A stretch of DNA of 32,171 nt from Elusimicrobiota bacterium (lineage in GTDB: Bacteria > Elusimicrobiota > Elusimicrobia > Elusimicrobiales > Elusimicrobiaceae), in assembly GCA_031262415.1 (NCBI GenBank), contig JAISHT010000017.1, forward strand, positions 1 to 32,171. The letters are read 5' to 3'. The notes under the pieces were generated by a model. That model made no database searches. It saw only the letters and a program-made list of their open reading frames with translations, and had not been told where the DNA came from. Below, one piece after another: positions 8,012 to 17,685 of this stretch. The first letter of the stretch is position 1; each line of letters begins with the position of its first letter. The translations under genes and the position numbers were made by a program.

Positions 8012-9382
8012 TTATTTGCCGCCTTTGGCCTTATTTGTTTTTGTAGCTTTTGTATCAGTTGTATTATTTGCCGTTTGGGCCGCCGCTTGGGTTGCCGCTT
8101 GGGGTTTTAAATTAGCTAAAACATTCCTTGCTTTTAAAACTTCTAAGGCTCTATCAAGCTGTATGTCCTGCGTTTTTTCTTTTGATTCAGGCTCGGCTGT
8201 TTTTTTGGACGGCGAGTAGACTAGATTAGTTGTATTATAAGTAATGCGTCTAGCGGTGGACAAATCAAAAGGTATAACCATATCTGGCACAATACCGCCA
8301 TGATTAGTTTTTTCCTTAAAATTTCTATGTATCATTCTACCTAGCGGCGTATAGTATTTGGCTACTGTAATACGCAGGCCATTATCGCCGGGCAACATAA
8401 TAACTTGCTGCACGCTGCCTTTGCCAAAAGTTCTATTGCCAATTAAAACGGCCCGTCCGTAATCTTGCAATGCGCCAGCCACAATTTCACTGCCGGAGGC
8501 GGAACCCTCGTTAACCAATAAAACTATCGGTATATCGGGATACTGCGCTTTTGCATTGCTTTTGTATTCTTTAAAGTATTCTTCCTTGCGGCCTTTTGTA
8601 TAAACTATAAGTTTATTTTCGCCAATAAAAAGCTTTACCATATCTACGGAAGCGTCCAGCAAACCGCCGGGGTTAAAGCGCAAATCAAGCACCAAAGCCT
8701 TCATACCTTTCTTAGTAAGGTCTTGCATTGCTTTGTTGAAAGTTTCCATTGTGTGTCCCGAGAAATCGGCCACAAAAATATAGCCAATTTCTTTATCCAA
8801 CATTTTGGAAAAAACTACTTCTGGTATAATTCTTGATCTTTTAAGATTAAAGGTTTTTTTAATTGTTTTGCCTGTTTTGGGGTCTTTACGCTCAACGGTA
8901 AATTTAACTTTTGAGCCAACTTGCCCCCTTAATGCGGCAACAGCCTTTTCCGTGCCGATATCGGCAACTTTTTTGCCGTCAACATCTAAAATAATATCGC
9001 CCGGCTCAACGCCCGCTTTATAAGACGGGGAATTTAACATTGGGGAAACAACAGACAAAACGCCTTCCCTTGAAGTTGTAAGACGCAGGCCAATACCGCC
9101 AAATTCGCCTTTTGTTTCCTCCTGCATACGCTTCATAGAATCCCCGCTGATATATTCCGAAAATTCGTCAAGACTACCAACCATACCCTCCAATGCGCCG
9201 TCAACAAGCTGCTTAGCGGTAGTTTCCTCAACATAGCTATCTTGTATTTTATCCATAACATCAACCATAACTTTTAGCTGCTCAAGCCCGCTATCAACCC
9301 CAGAATAAGCAAACGGAAACAAACTGCCTATAAAAAAAGCCGCCACCATTAAAATTACATATACATTTACTTTCTTTTTCAT
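8012..9382 (-). CDS. S41 family C-terminal processing peptidase with PDZ domain
   Basis: N-terminal signal/TM; PDZ 'GIGLRLTTSREGVLSVVSPMLNSPSYKAGVEPGDIILDVDG'; catalytic 'NEGSASGSEIVAGALQD' and 'TFGKGSVQ'. Confidence 0.95.
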   Translation of the reverse strand: MKKKVNVYVILMVAAFFIGSLFPFAYSGVDSGLEQLKVMVDVMDKIQDSYVEETTAKQLVDGALEGMVGSLDEFSEYISGDSMKRMQEETKGEFGGIGLRLTTSREGVLSVVSPMLNSPSYKAGVEPGDIILDVDGKKVADIGTEKAVAALRGQVGSKVKFTVERKDPKTGKTIKKTFNLKRSRIIPEVVFSKMLDKEIGYIFVADFSGHTMETFNKAMQDLTKKGMKALVLDLRFNPGGLLDASVDMVKLFIGENKLIVYTKGRKEEYFKEYKSNAKAQYPDIPIVLLVNEGSASGSEIVAGALQDYGRAVLIGNRTFGKGSVQQVIMLPGDNGLRITVAKYYTPLGRMIHRNFKEKTNHGGIVPDMVIPFDLSTARRITYNTTNLVYSPSKKTAEPESKEKTQDIQLDRALEVLKARNVLANLKPQAATQAAAQTANNTTDTKATKTNKAKGGK

Positions 9383-9394
9383 ATTTTTATCCTT

Positions 9395-10543
9395 TTATTT
9401 TTTACTTAACCAAATTTCCGGGTCAGATGCGCTGGTGCCGTTGCGTATTTCAAAATAAACCGCATTGGCGCCGCTGCCCATGGCCGAGCCTTGCGTATCT
9501 CTGCCGCATAATCCTAGAGTAATGCCTGCGGCTACTTGCTGGCCTACAACTACTTTAATTTCCCTAAGGAAGCCGTATATTGTAAAGAATCCGCCGCCGT
9601 GGTCCAAAATAACCACATTACCGTAAGAGCGAAATTCCCCCGCAAAAATAACTGCTCCCTCTGCCACGCTTTTAACTTCTGCGCCTTGCTGGGCCGAAAT
9701 TTTTATGCCGTCTCTAAAAATCCAAGTTTTTAACTGGCTATTATATTCTTTGCCAAACCTACTTATTATTTTACCACTAACGGGCCAAGGTAGGGAGTTT
9801 TTTTCAATATTTATAGCGGATTTTGAAACTTGCGTCCCTTTGTTTCTTGCCTGCGCGCGGCGTTTGGCTTCGGCCGCTTTTAAAATCTTTTGCATTTGCT
9901 CGGCGGAATGTTTAAGCTCCGCCAAATCGGCCTGAGCCTTCTCGTAAAGCTGATGGGCCGCTAGCATATCTTCCCGCTTTTTTTGGGAGTCGCCCTTAAT
10001 ATCCTTCTTTTGACTTTCAACTTTATTTTTGCGAGCTAAAAGGGCCTGATTTTTGCCTTGCATATCTTCTAACTTTTCCTGACTCTCTTGGACTTCGCCG
10101 TTTAATTTATGCAAAAATACCAAATGGGTTTGAAGTAAAGCTAAGGCCGCTAGGTTAGCCTCTAACTCGCCAGAGTTAAAATATTTTGTTTTTAATGCGT
10201 CTTGTAAGACATAATTTGAAACTTCTTGTTGAAGAAGGTTTTGCCAAAGCGGCAAATTATCTTCCATTAATGCTTTATGCTCAAGCGTTTTAGCTTTTTG
10301 GGACTGGACGACCTCAATATCGCCAGCTATTTTTACGCTTAAAATTTCGGCCTGTTTTTCTTTTTGGGTTAAGGTTTTAATTTCACGGGCAAGGCGGGCC
10401 TCCTGCTCTTTATATTTCTTTATTTGCTCTTCTTTCTCTTTAGTTTGACGGTTAATTTCGGCAAGGTCTTTACTGCTGGCGGCGTGAAGCGGGCCAGCTA
10501 GCAAAACAAATGCTGATAAAAAAACTATTAAAACTTTTTCCAT
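9395..10543 (-). CDS. EnvC-like murein hydrolase activator (coiled coil plus degenerate LytM/M23 domain)
   Basis: Signal peptide MEKVLIVFLSAFVLLAGPLHA, long coiled coil, C-terminal LytM fold 'GKIISRFGKEY...GNVVILDHGGGFFTIYGFL...'. Start at 10543 preferred over 10573 because the signal peptide begins there. Confidence 0.88.
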   Translation of the reverse strand: MEKVLIVFLSAFVLLAGPLHAASSKDLAEINRQTKEKEEQIKKYKEQEARLAREIKTLTQKEKQAEILSVKIAGDIEVVQSQKAKTLEHKALMEDNLPLWQNLLQQEVSNYVLQDALKTKYFNSGELEANLAALALLQTHLVFLHKLNGEVQESQEKLEDMQGKNQALLARKNKVESQKKDIKGDSQKKREDMLAAHQLYEKAQADLAELKHSAEQMQKILKAAEAKRRAQARNKGTQVSKSAINIEKNSLPWPVSGKIISRFGKEYNSQLKTWIFRDGIKISAQQGAEVKSVAEGAVIFAGEFRSYGNVVILDHGGGFFTIYGFLREIKVVVGQQVAAGITLGLCGRDTQGSAMGSGANAVYFEIRNGTSASDPEIWLSKK

Positions 10544-11295
10544 TTTGCAAGCGTCCAACCCGCCGCTAAGCAAAGCGCAAAAACTAATATTTGCGTATGG
10601 CTAAACATTTCATACTTTAAAGCGGGGGCAAGGGTATTTAGCGCCGTAGCTGCAAAGTATACTACGCCAAAAGCCAAAGCATAGGATAGGCAAGCCGAAA
10701 ACAAACCGCCCGCCCTTTCTCTAAAAGATGATATTTTAGTGTAATAAGCCTCCACAAAAAAGCCAAAAGAGAGAAAGCCAAATAAAGCCGCAAGCAGTAT
10801 TATATTTACAAAGTTAACAAGTCCGTTTAAATAGACTGCTAGGCGGGCTTGGTCTTCTTTATAATATACGGCGGCGTTTGGCTCCAAAACCGCAATATTA
10901 TTTTGAACCCATACTTTTGGATTAAGCATAGCCTGCGTATTAACTTTAAGCTCAAAAAACTTTGGCAAGAAATCTGGGTTAATGGCCTGCGTCGCCGCTT
11001 TAAGACGGCTGCTTGACCCAGTAGCTTTAGCAAGCGTACGCATAGGGTCAATGCTGCTAACTTCTTTTACATCTTTTAATGCGGTTAATTTCCCTTGGAA
11101 ATCAGCCGCTTGCAAATTAGAAACATTATTTAAAGTTATTACTAGGCGAAAATCGCTATTAATTAAATTAAGCGCAGTTTTTGCCCTATCTTGCAAAAAA
11201 GCCGCCGCCTGCAAGAGCATCGCTAAGGTAAAAATAAGCAAAAATACTCTTCTATATCCACGGAAAACTACTTTTGAATAGTCATTATTTTGCAT
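10528..11295 (-). CDS. FtsX-like permease-type cell division protein
   Basis: N-terminal TM, extracytoplasmic domain 'LVITLNNVSNLQAADFQGKLTALKDVKEVSSID', then three C-terminal TM helices. Located directly before the EnvC-like gene. Confidence 0.78.
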   Translation of the reverse strand: MQNNDYSKVVFRGYRRVFLLIFTLAMLLQAAAFLQDRAKTALNLINSDFRLVITLNNVSNLQAADFQGKLTALKDVKEVSSIDPMRTLAKATGSSSRLKAATQAINPDFLPKFFELKVNTQAMLNPKVWVQNNIAVLEPNAAVYYKEDQARLAVYLNGLVNFVNIILLAALFGFLSFGFFVEAYYTKISSFRERAGGLFSACLSYALAFGVVYFAATALNTLAPALKYEMFSHTQILVFALCLAAGWTLAKWKKF

Positions 11296-12730
11296 TTAAA
11301 AAATCCATTATTTTTTCATTAATTTGCGTATTATGCATAACGCCGCCTTTAATGCCATCTTTTGCGCCGTAAAAAACTACAAAAAGCGGGGCGGCGGTGT
11401 GATACTTGCTTGCCCAAGCAATGCCAAGCCTGCGGACGACTTCATCTATAGCCGCATTAAAAGAACCTGCCTTTTCAATATCTTGCAAGGTCAAATCATA
11501 AGCCAAATAATCTTTGATAAGTTTTTGCATAGTTTGCGGAGTTTGTTTAGATTTATCAAGTTTATTAAAGTCTTTTATAAGCTCATAGGCGCTTCTTTTT
11601 TGTTTGGCAATAATATCTAAATTGGCTTTGGATACGAAATCCTCCCCGCCAAAAATATAGCCGCCTGCCTCCTTTGCTTGGTTTGCCTTGCTCTCTTCCT
11701 CTGTTGCGTAGTGATAGGCAAAAGCAAAGCCGCTTGTATCGTGATCGGCAGTTAAAACAAGCAAAGTATCCGGGTGCGTTTGAACCCAGTCGGTTAAATA
11801 ACCCAGCAAATCATCTAATTCTAATAATTCCTGCAAAACTGCGCCTTGGTCGTGATTATGAGCGGCCCAATCTAACATACCCGCCTCAGCCATAAGGAAA
11901 AACCCATTTTCGTTTTTGGATAAAATTTCCAATGCTTTTTGCGTCATTTCCCGCAAAGTAGGGTAAGAGGATTTTGGATTTGTATCAATAGTTTGCGGCA
12001 AAGCTGCCCCGGCAAACAAGCCAAATAATTTTGGGCCTTTGGCTTTAGCTAGGTTTTTTTTGTGAAAGACAAGAGGATAGCCGCTAGAGAGTAGTTGCTT
12101 AAAAATTTCGTCGTCTTTTGCGCGAGGCGCAAGAGTAGAGCTATATGGCACTTTTTGCAAAATATTTTCATATTTCGGGTCTTTTAAATTATTTTTTGAC
12201 ATAAAATAATTTAACCCGCCGCCCAAAACGACATCAAGTTTTGAATCTAATAAATCTTTGGCTAAATTATCATAATCCTTGCGATTAGCCCTGTGAGCGC
12301 CAAAAACAACTGGCGTAGCGTCCAAAACAAAAACATCTGTTAAAACGCCTGTAGCTTTGCCTAGTTTTTTAGCCTGCTCGGCTAAATTAAGTAGCGGCTT
12401 GCCTTCTGCGTCAACGCCGATAGAAAGCGGATTTGTACGCCCGCCGCTTGCTATTTGAGTGGCGGCGGCGGCAGAATCGGCCACAAGAGTGTTTTTGGTA
12501 TCATTTAAAACTATGCCTAAAACGCCCTCGTTAAAAATCTTTTCTATATTAGACAAGCGGTCTTTATAGGGCGAGTTTGGTGCGTAGCGGGCATATTGCA
12601 TAAGTAAAGCCATTATGGAAGGCCCGCCGCCATCGGCAATAACTAAAATAACATTTTTCTTCCCTTGGCTATAGGCAAAAGAAGCAAAAAGGCAAGAAAA
12701 TAAAATTATCCCAAAGAACTTCTTTACCAT
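11285..12730 (-). CDS. Alkaline phosphatase (PhoA family)
   Basis: Signal peptide; 'VILVIADGGGPS', 'VADSAAAATQIASGGRTN', 'LTADHDTSGFAF', C-terminal 'WASKYHTAAPLFVVFYG'. Confidence 0.93.
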   Translation of the reverse strand: MVKKFFGIILFSCLFASFAYSQGKKNVILVIADGGGPSIMALLMQYARYAPNSPYKDRLSNIEKIFNEGVLGIVLNDTKNTLVADSAAAATQIASGGRTNPLSIGVDAEGKPLLNLAEQAKKLGKATGVLTDVFVLDATPVVFGAHRANRKDYDNLAKDLLDSKLDVVLGGGLNYFMSKNNLKDPKYENILQKVPYSSTLAPRAKDDEIFKQLLSSGYPLVFHKKNLAKAKGPKLFGLFAGAALPQTIDTNPKSSYPTLREMTQKALEILSKNENGFFLMAEAGMLDWAAHNHDQGAVLQELLELDDLLGYLTDWVQTHPDTLLVLTADHDTSGFAFAYHYATEEESKANQAKEAGGYIFGGEDFVSKANLDIIAKQKRSAYELIKDFNKLDKSKQTPQTMQKLIKDYLAYDLTLQDIEKAGSFNAAIDEVVRRLGIAWASKYHTAAPLFVVFYGAKDGIKGGVMHNTQINEKIMDFLNAK

Positions 12731-14172
12731 TTTGCGCCCCTTTTTACGGCTTCTTTAAAACACTTAAAATACTGTGTTGAGGAATTTTCCCAAGAAAAAT
12801 CGGCAAGCATACCGTTTACCATTAATTTATGCCAAATACTTTTTTGGCTATATGCCTGCAATGCTTTATCTATTGCTCCAGCTAGGCCTTTTGCGTCTAA
12901 AGTATCCATAAAAAACCCTGTTTGCTGCGGCGTTCCATTGCCCTTTACGGTATCAAGCAAGCCGCCCACTTTTGAAACTATAGGCAAAGCGCCGTATCTC
13001 ATAGATATCATTTGACTAAGGCCGCAAGGCTCAAAGCGGGACGGCATTAAAAATATGTCGCTAGCGGCGTAAATTTTATGAGCCATTTCCTCATCCACAA
13101 CTTTTTGGAAAGAAACTTTTTTTGGGTTTAAAGAAGCAAGGCGGCTAAAAGCTTCTTCCGTCCTAGCGTCGCCACGGCCCTGTATTACAAATTGCGCTTT
13201 ATTATTAAATTGCGGGATAATATCGGACACTAAATCAACGCCTTTTTGATAGGCTAGGCGGCTTACCATACCAATAAGCGGAATATTTGGGTTAACTTCA
13301 AAACCAAGTTCTTTTTGCAAAGTTTCTTTACAAACCGCTTTGCCTTTTAGAGATTCATCATCGTATCCCATAGGCAACATTGTATCGGTTTGCGGATCCC
13401 AGACTTCGGTGTCAATACCGTTTAAAATGCCCATAAAGTCTGCGCCTTTGCTCTTTAAAATACCTTCCATACCAAAACTATTTTGTCCGTTAAGAAGTTC
13501 CTTAGCATAGGTTGGGCTGACGGTATTTGTTTTATCGGCAAAAACTATGCCTGTTTTTAAATAACTTATACCGCCCCAATATTCAAATTTATTTGGGGTA
13601 AAATCAGCGTCGTAAAAACCGGCTTTTATAAATGAGGCGCGGCTAAAATACCCTTGATAGGCAATATTGTGTATGGTAAACATACTGCGGGTGCGGGTAA
13701 AGAAAGCATCGCTTTTGTATACGGTGTTTAAATAAGCTGGCAGCAGGCCTGCTTGCCAATCGTGCGCATGGATAATATCTGGGCGAAAGCCAATATACTT
13801 ACAGGCTTCTAGCACGGCTCTGGAATAAAAAATAAAACGCTCGTCATTGTCGGGATAATCGCCTGCGGCGGTTTGGTAAAGCTCATCACGGTCAAAATAT
13901 TTACGGGATTGTATAAAGAAAACCAGAGCATTGCCCCATTTTAAATAAGAGATTTTTGCAGGCTCAAGCCGCGCGCCTATTGGTATAAAAAATGCGCCCG
14001 GCACTGTTTTTAGCGAAGAGGCGTTTTTTATGCTTCTGTAATGCGGTAAAAACAAAAGAACTTTTGTGCCGCGCGCACGGGAAAAATCCTGCGTAAGCGC
14101 GCCGACGACATCTGCCAAACCGCCGGTTTTACAAAATGGGAAGGCTTCGCTTGCGGCTAAAACTATATTCAT
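12724..14172 (-). CDS. glgA: Glycogen synthase (ADP-glucose type)
   Basis: 'MNIVLAASEAFPFCKTGGLADVVGAL', 'HAHDWQAGLLPAYL', 'GMVSRLAYQKGVDL', 'MPSRFEPCGLSQMISMRYGALPIV'. Confidence 0.97.
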   Translation of the reverse strand: MNIVLAASEAFPFCKTGGLADVVGALTQDFSRARGTKVLLFLPHYRSIKNASSLKTVPGAFFIPIGARLEPAKISYLKWGNALVFFIQSRKYFDRDELYQTAAGDYPDNDERFIFYSRAVLEACKYIGFRPDIIHAHDWQAGLLPAYLNTVYKSDAFFTRTRSMFTIHNIAYQGYFSRASFIKAGFYDADFTPNKFEYWGGISYLKTGIVFADKTNTVSPTYAKELLNGQNSFGMEGILKSKGADFMGILNGIDTEVWDPQTDTMLPMGYDDESLKGKAVCKETLQKELGFEVNPNIPLIGMVSRLAYQKGVDLVSDIIPQFNNKAQFVIQGRGDARTEEAFSRLASLNPKKVSFQKVVDEEMAHKIYAASDIFLMPSRFEPCGLSQMISMRYGALPIVSKVGGLLDTVKGNGTPQQTGFFMDTLDAKGLAGAIDKALQAYSQKSIWHKLMVNGMLADFSWENSSTQYFKCFKEAVKRGAKW

Positions 14173-14190
14173 ATTAAAATCTCCTAAAAA

Positions 14191-15057
14191 TTAATTTTCT
14201 GCTTTTTCAGTTTGCTCGTCTGTTTGTTTACCTGTTTGCTCATCGGTTTGGGCGGTAACGGCGGCGTCTGCGTCGCTGTCTGCGGCGACGGCGTCAGTGT
14301 TTGCGTTTTCGTTTAATGACATATCGTCGCTAGCTACCGAGGATATAAAAATATCTTCCTCTGTTTGGCGCACAATATGGTTATGGCGCACGGCTTCCTC
14401 TGCGGTTAGGGGTAAAATATTTTCCCTTATATCGGGCAAATTATCGCTAAAGGGCAAATCGCTTTGGACTTCTCTTGGTCCTTTGGCGGAAAATGTTTTA
14501 AGCTCGGGCAGTTCTGATATTTTATTTAAGCCAAAAAGCCTTAAAAATTCCTCGGTAGTGCCATATACCATAGGCTTGCCCGGCGCATCTTTTTTGCCGA
14601 CTATTCTAACAAGTCCGCGCTCCATAATTTTTTCAAGCGGGGCGACAATGTCTACCCCTCTTATAGCCTCAATTTCCGCGCGGGTAACTGGTTGTTTATA
14701 GGCAATTATGGCCAAAGTTTCAAGAGCGGCGGGCGATAGTTTTGCCGTCATCTTCTCGTTGAAAAGTTTGCGTATCCATCGGCCATATTCTGGCTTAGTA
14801 GCCATTTGAAAACCGCCGCCAATTTCTAAAATTTGTATAGCCCGAGCGGTTTGGGCGTATTCTTGTTGAAGAGCGGCGACGATATCACGAGTAAGCTCAA
14901 TATTATTAATATCTGCCACTTGCGAAAGTTTTGTTAGGCTTAGCGGCCTATCGGTTATAAAAAGCAAATTTTCTATAATTCTTTTGTAATCTTCCCTTAC
15001 AAGCAAATCCTGGGCGGATAATGTTTGCTCCTGTGTTTGGGGGTTATTATTTTGCAT
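14191..15057 (-). CDS. scpB: Segregation and condensation protein B
   Basis: 'IENLLFITDRPLSLTKL', 'LSPAALETLAIIAYKQPVTRAEIEAIRGVD', followed by a low-complexity C-terminal tail. Confidence 0.95.
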   Translation of the reverse strand: MQNNNPQTQEQTLSAQDLLVREDYKRIIENLLFITDRPLSLTKLSQVADINNIELTRDIVAALQQEYAQTARAIQILEIGGGFQMATKPEYGRWIRKLFNEKMTAKLSPAALETLAIIAYKQPVTRAEIEAIRGVDIVAPLEKIMERGLVRIVGKKDAPGKPMVYGTTEEFLRLFGLNKISELPELKTFSAKGPREVQSDLPFSDNLPDIRENILPLTAEEAVRHNHIVRQTEEDIFISSVASDDMSLNENANTDAVAADSDADAAVTAQTDEQTGKQTDEQTEKAEN

Positions 15058-15856
15058 CTTCTTGCTCCTTTTCTTGCGGGGTTTTTAACTCGCCGCTTTT
15101 CTGGCTGTTTTCGTCTAAAAGCGTGTGGAAATCTAAATCCTTTTTATCGGGGTTAAGATAAAGCCTAATTTCAGTATTTTGTTTATCTTGACGGGCAAAA
15201 ATTTTGCCCACTTTCAAAAGTTCTAAAACCGCTAAAAAACAGGTTAATACGCCCCGTTTTTTGGTTTCGCCACGAAAGACATCTTCTATTAAAACCCAAT
15301 CTCGCTCCTCAAATAAAGAGAGCACTTTTTCCATCTTTTTTTCTATGGGGAATTCTTCTACTTTCAGTAAATCAGCGTGCTGACGCTCTTCTAACTGGTC
15401 AAATGCTCTACGCACAGCGGCTAGCAAATCAAAAAGTTGAACATTTAAAACCTTTTCTCCAGAGTCAAAAATAGGCGTGTTTTTATAGAAATTATCTTTA
15501 AATTTATCAAAATTACCCTCTAAAAATTTAGATGCTTCCTTAAATTTTTGGTATTCCACAATTTTTTCTATAAGTTCTTTTGCCGGGTCCGGGCCGTCTT
15601 CCTCGGAAGTGGGCGCTTGAGAGGGCAAAAGCTGCTTAGCTTTAATTTGCATAAGCGTGCTTGCCATAACAAGGAAATCCCCCGCTATCTCAAGGTTAAG
15701 CTCTTTCATAACATCAAGGTAAGCCAAATACTGCGCTGTTATCTCGGATATATTAACATCGTAAATATCTAAATTATCTTTTTTAATGAGATGCAAGAGA
15801 AGGTCCATAGGCCCTTCAAAAACATCTAAATGTATTTTAATACTTTCATTTAACAT
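15047..15856 (-). CDS. scpA: Segregation and condensation protein A
   Basis: 'HLDVFEGPMDLLLHLIKKDNLDIYDVNISEITAQYLAYLD'; overlaps the scpB start. Confidence 0.96.
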   Translation of the reverse strand: MLNESIKIHLDVFEGPMDLLLHLIKKDNLDIYDVNISEITAQYLAYLDVMKELNLEIAGDFLVMASTLMQIKAKQLLPSQAPTSEEDGPDPAKELIEKIVEYQKFKEASKFLEGNFDKFKDNFYKNTPIFDSGEKVLNVQLFDLLAAVRRAFDQLEERQHADLLKVEEFPIEKKMEKVLSLFEERDWVLIEDVFRGETKKRGVLTCFLAVLELLKVGKIFARQDKQNTEIRLYLNPDKKDLDFHTLLDENSQKSGELKTPQEKEQEDAK

Positions 15857-15858
15857 AA

Positions 15859-16947
15859 TTATTTAACGCACAAATTCATTGTTTTTTGCACTTCTTTTAA
15901 TGTTGCCGCTGCGCTTGCCTCTGCGGCCTGGGCGCCTTCTTTAATAATTTTATCTAAAAGGGCATTGTCTTGGGAGTAGACTTGACGTCTTTCATTAAAC
16001 GCCTTTAGCTCTGGCTCCATTAATTCAAAGAGTTGTTTTTTGCAGGCAACGCAACCCAATGCGCCGCTTTTGCACTCTTCGTAGCGGGCGCAAGCTTGCG
16101 GATTATAAATTTTATGGAAAGCAAAAGCCGTGCAACCGTCTGGATTACCCGGGTCACTAGCTCTTTTTTTATTCGGGTCTGTAAACATAGCCATTACTTT
16201 TTTGCGCACGGATTCAACATCTTCCCCCAACTCTATGGTGTTGCCGTATGATTTTGACATCTTACGCCCGTCTAAACCCGGCACTTTTGGAATAGCGGTT
16301 AATAAAGGTTTTGGCTCAACTAAAATATCAGCCTTAAACATATCATTAAACCTTCTTGCAATATCTCTAGAAATTTCCAAATGCGCAATTTGGTCTTGCC
16401 CAACTGGCACATATTGCGCTTTGTGGATTAAAATATCCGTCGCCATCAAAACGGGATAGCCCAAAAAGCCAAAAGAAGACATTTCCGAAATTTCCTTTTC
16501 CGTAAGCAAAGCCATTTTTTCAGCCGCCGCCGTTGGAGTGGTGGGATTTACCGCCTCCGCCTCGCCAGTTTGCCCGGCGTATTTTTTCTTAAAAATCTCG
16601 TTTAACTGCTCTTTGTAGGTTGGATTGCGCAGCAACCAGCCAAGCGGGGTAAGCATACCAAGAAGAGTGGTAAGCTCGGAAATTTGCGGCACATGGGATT
16701 GTATAAACATTGTGCATTTTTTGGGGTCAAGCCCAGCAGTTAGCCAATCAATTAGCATATTGCGGCTATCTTGCGCTAGGGTTTGGGTTTTATCATAAGC
16801 GGTTGTAAGGGCGTGCAAATCAGCTATAAAAAAATAACATTTATGCGTTTCTTGCAGGGCGACAAAGTTTTTAAGCGCGCCAAAATAATTACCTAAATGC
16901 ATTTTGCCCGTTGGGCGTATGCCTGATACAACAATATTTTTATCCAT
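15859..16947 (-). CDS. trpS: Tryptophanyl-tRNA synthetase
   Basis: 'VVSGIRPTGKMHLGNYFGAL' (HIGH-like) and 'GRKMSKSYGNTI' (KMSKS). MDKN start at 16947 with upstream GGAGTG preferred over 16968. Confidence 0.96.
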   Translation of the reverse strand: MDKNIVVSGIRPTGKMHLGNYFGALKNFVALQETHKCYFFIADLHALTTAYDKTQTLAQDSRNMLIDWLTAGLDPKKCTMFIQSHVPQISELTTLLGMLTPLGWLLRNPTYKEQLNEIFKKKYAGQTGEAEAVNPTTPTAAAEKMALLTEKEISEMSSFGFLGYPVLMATDILIHKAQYVPVGQDQIAHLEISRDIARRFNDMFKADILVEPKPLLTAIPKVPGLDGRKMSKSYGNTIELGEDVESVRKKVMAMFTDPNKKRASDPGNPDGCTAFAFHKIYNPQACARYEECKSGALGCVACKKQLFELMEPELKAFNERRQVYSQDNALLDKIIKEGAQAAEASAAATLKEVQKTMNLCVK

Positions 16948-17569
16948 AGGACACTCCAATAAAAGCAAAAATTAATCTTAAAACAAAATTGAAAATGGGC
17001 ATAACTATTTTGCTAAAAATACCGCTAACTAGCAAGATAATTACTAGCAGCATACCATATCTTTCTAATTGCATATATTTAAACGCCGCGCGGTTTGGCA
17101 AAAAGCTAGCTAAAATTTTGCTACCGTCTAATGGCGGCAATGGTATTAAATTAAAAATAGCCAAAATTAGGTTTATCATTATGGCGTAAACAAGCATTGA
17201 GCCCAAAATACCAATACTAAGATTAGCGGCAACCGCCGTTTTTAATATAAGGGCGGCAAGTATCACCAAAAACAAATTGGACATTGGCCCGGCAAAAGAA
17301 ACTTTTGCCGTATCAGCCTTAGGATTATGAAGCCGCATAAAATTGACGGGCACCGGCTTTGCCCAGCCAAACATAGGTATATTGGCAAAATAACAAAACA
17401 TAGGCACCGCTATAGTGCCCACTAAGTCAATATGCGCCATTGGATTAAATGTAAGGCGGCCCATAAGATAGGCGGTATCGTCGCCATACTTATAGGCTGT
17501 AAAGCCGTGGGCAAACTCGTGCAGTATTACGGAAAAAAATAAAATTGGCAAATATATTAGCATTTCCAT
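16940..17569 (-). CDS. Site-2 protease family (M50) membrane metalloprotease
   Basis: 'ILHEFAHGFTAYKYGDDTAYLMGRLTFNPMAHIDLVGT' (HExxH), 'NLIPLPPLDGSKIL'. Confidence 0.94.
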   Translation of the reverse strand: MEMLIYLPILFFSVILHEFAHGFTAYKYGDDTAYLMGRLTFNPMAHIDLVGTIAVPMFCYFANIPMFGWAKPVPVNFMRLHNPKADTAKVSFAGPMSNLFLVILAALILKTAVAANLSIGILGSMLVYAIMINLILAIFNLIPLPPLDGSKILASFLPNRAAFKYMQLERYGMLLVIILLVSGIFSKIVMPIFNFVLRLIFAFIGVSYG

Positions 17570-17650
17570 ATATGTTATTATTTTACTATTTTAATAGCCT
17601 GCTTGTAAGCCTATTTTTAGCGAAATTAACAGATTTTTAAAGTAAGGGGG

Positions 17651-17679
17651 TTGACAAAATAACTATATTTGGTTATTCT
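17651..17679 (+). promoter_or_regulatory. Sigma70-like promoter for the orphan RNA
   Basis: TTGACA (17651-17656), 17-bp spacer, TATTCT (17674-17679), directing transcription toward the terminator at 17886-17915 with no plus-strand gene in between. Confidence 0.6.
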
Positions 17680-17685
17680 ATCAAT

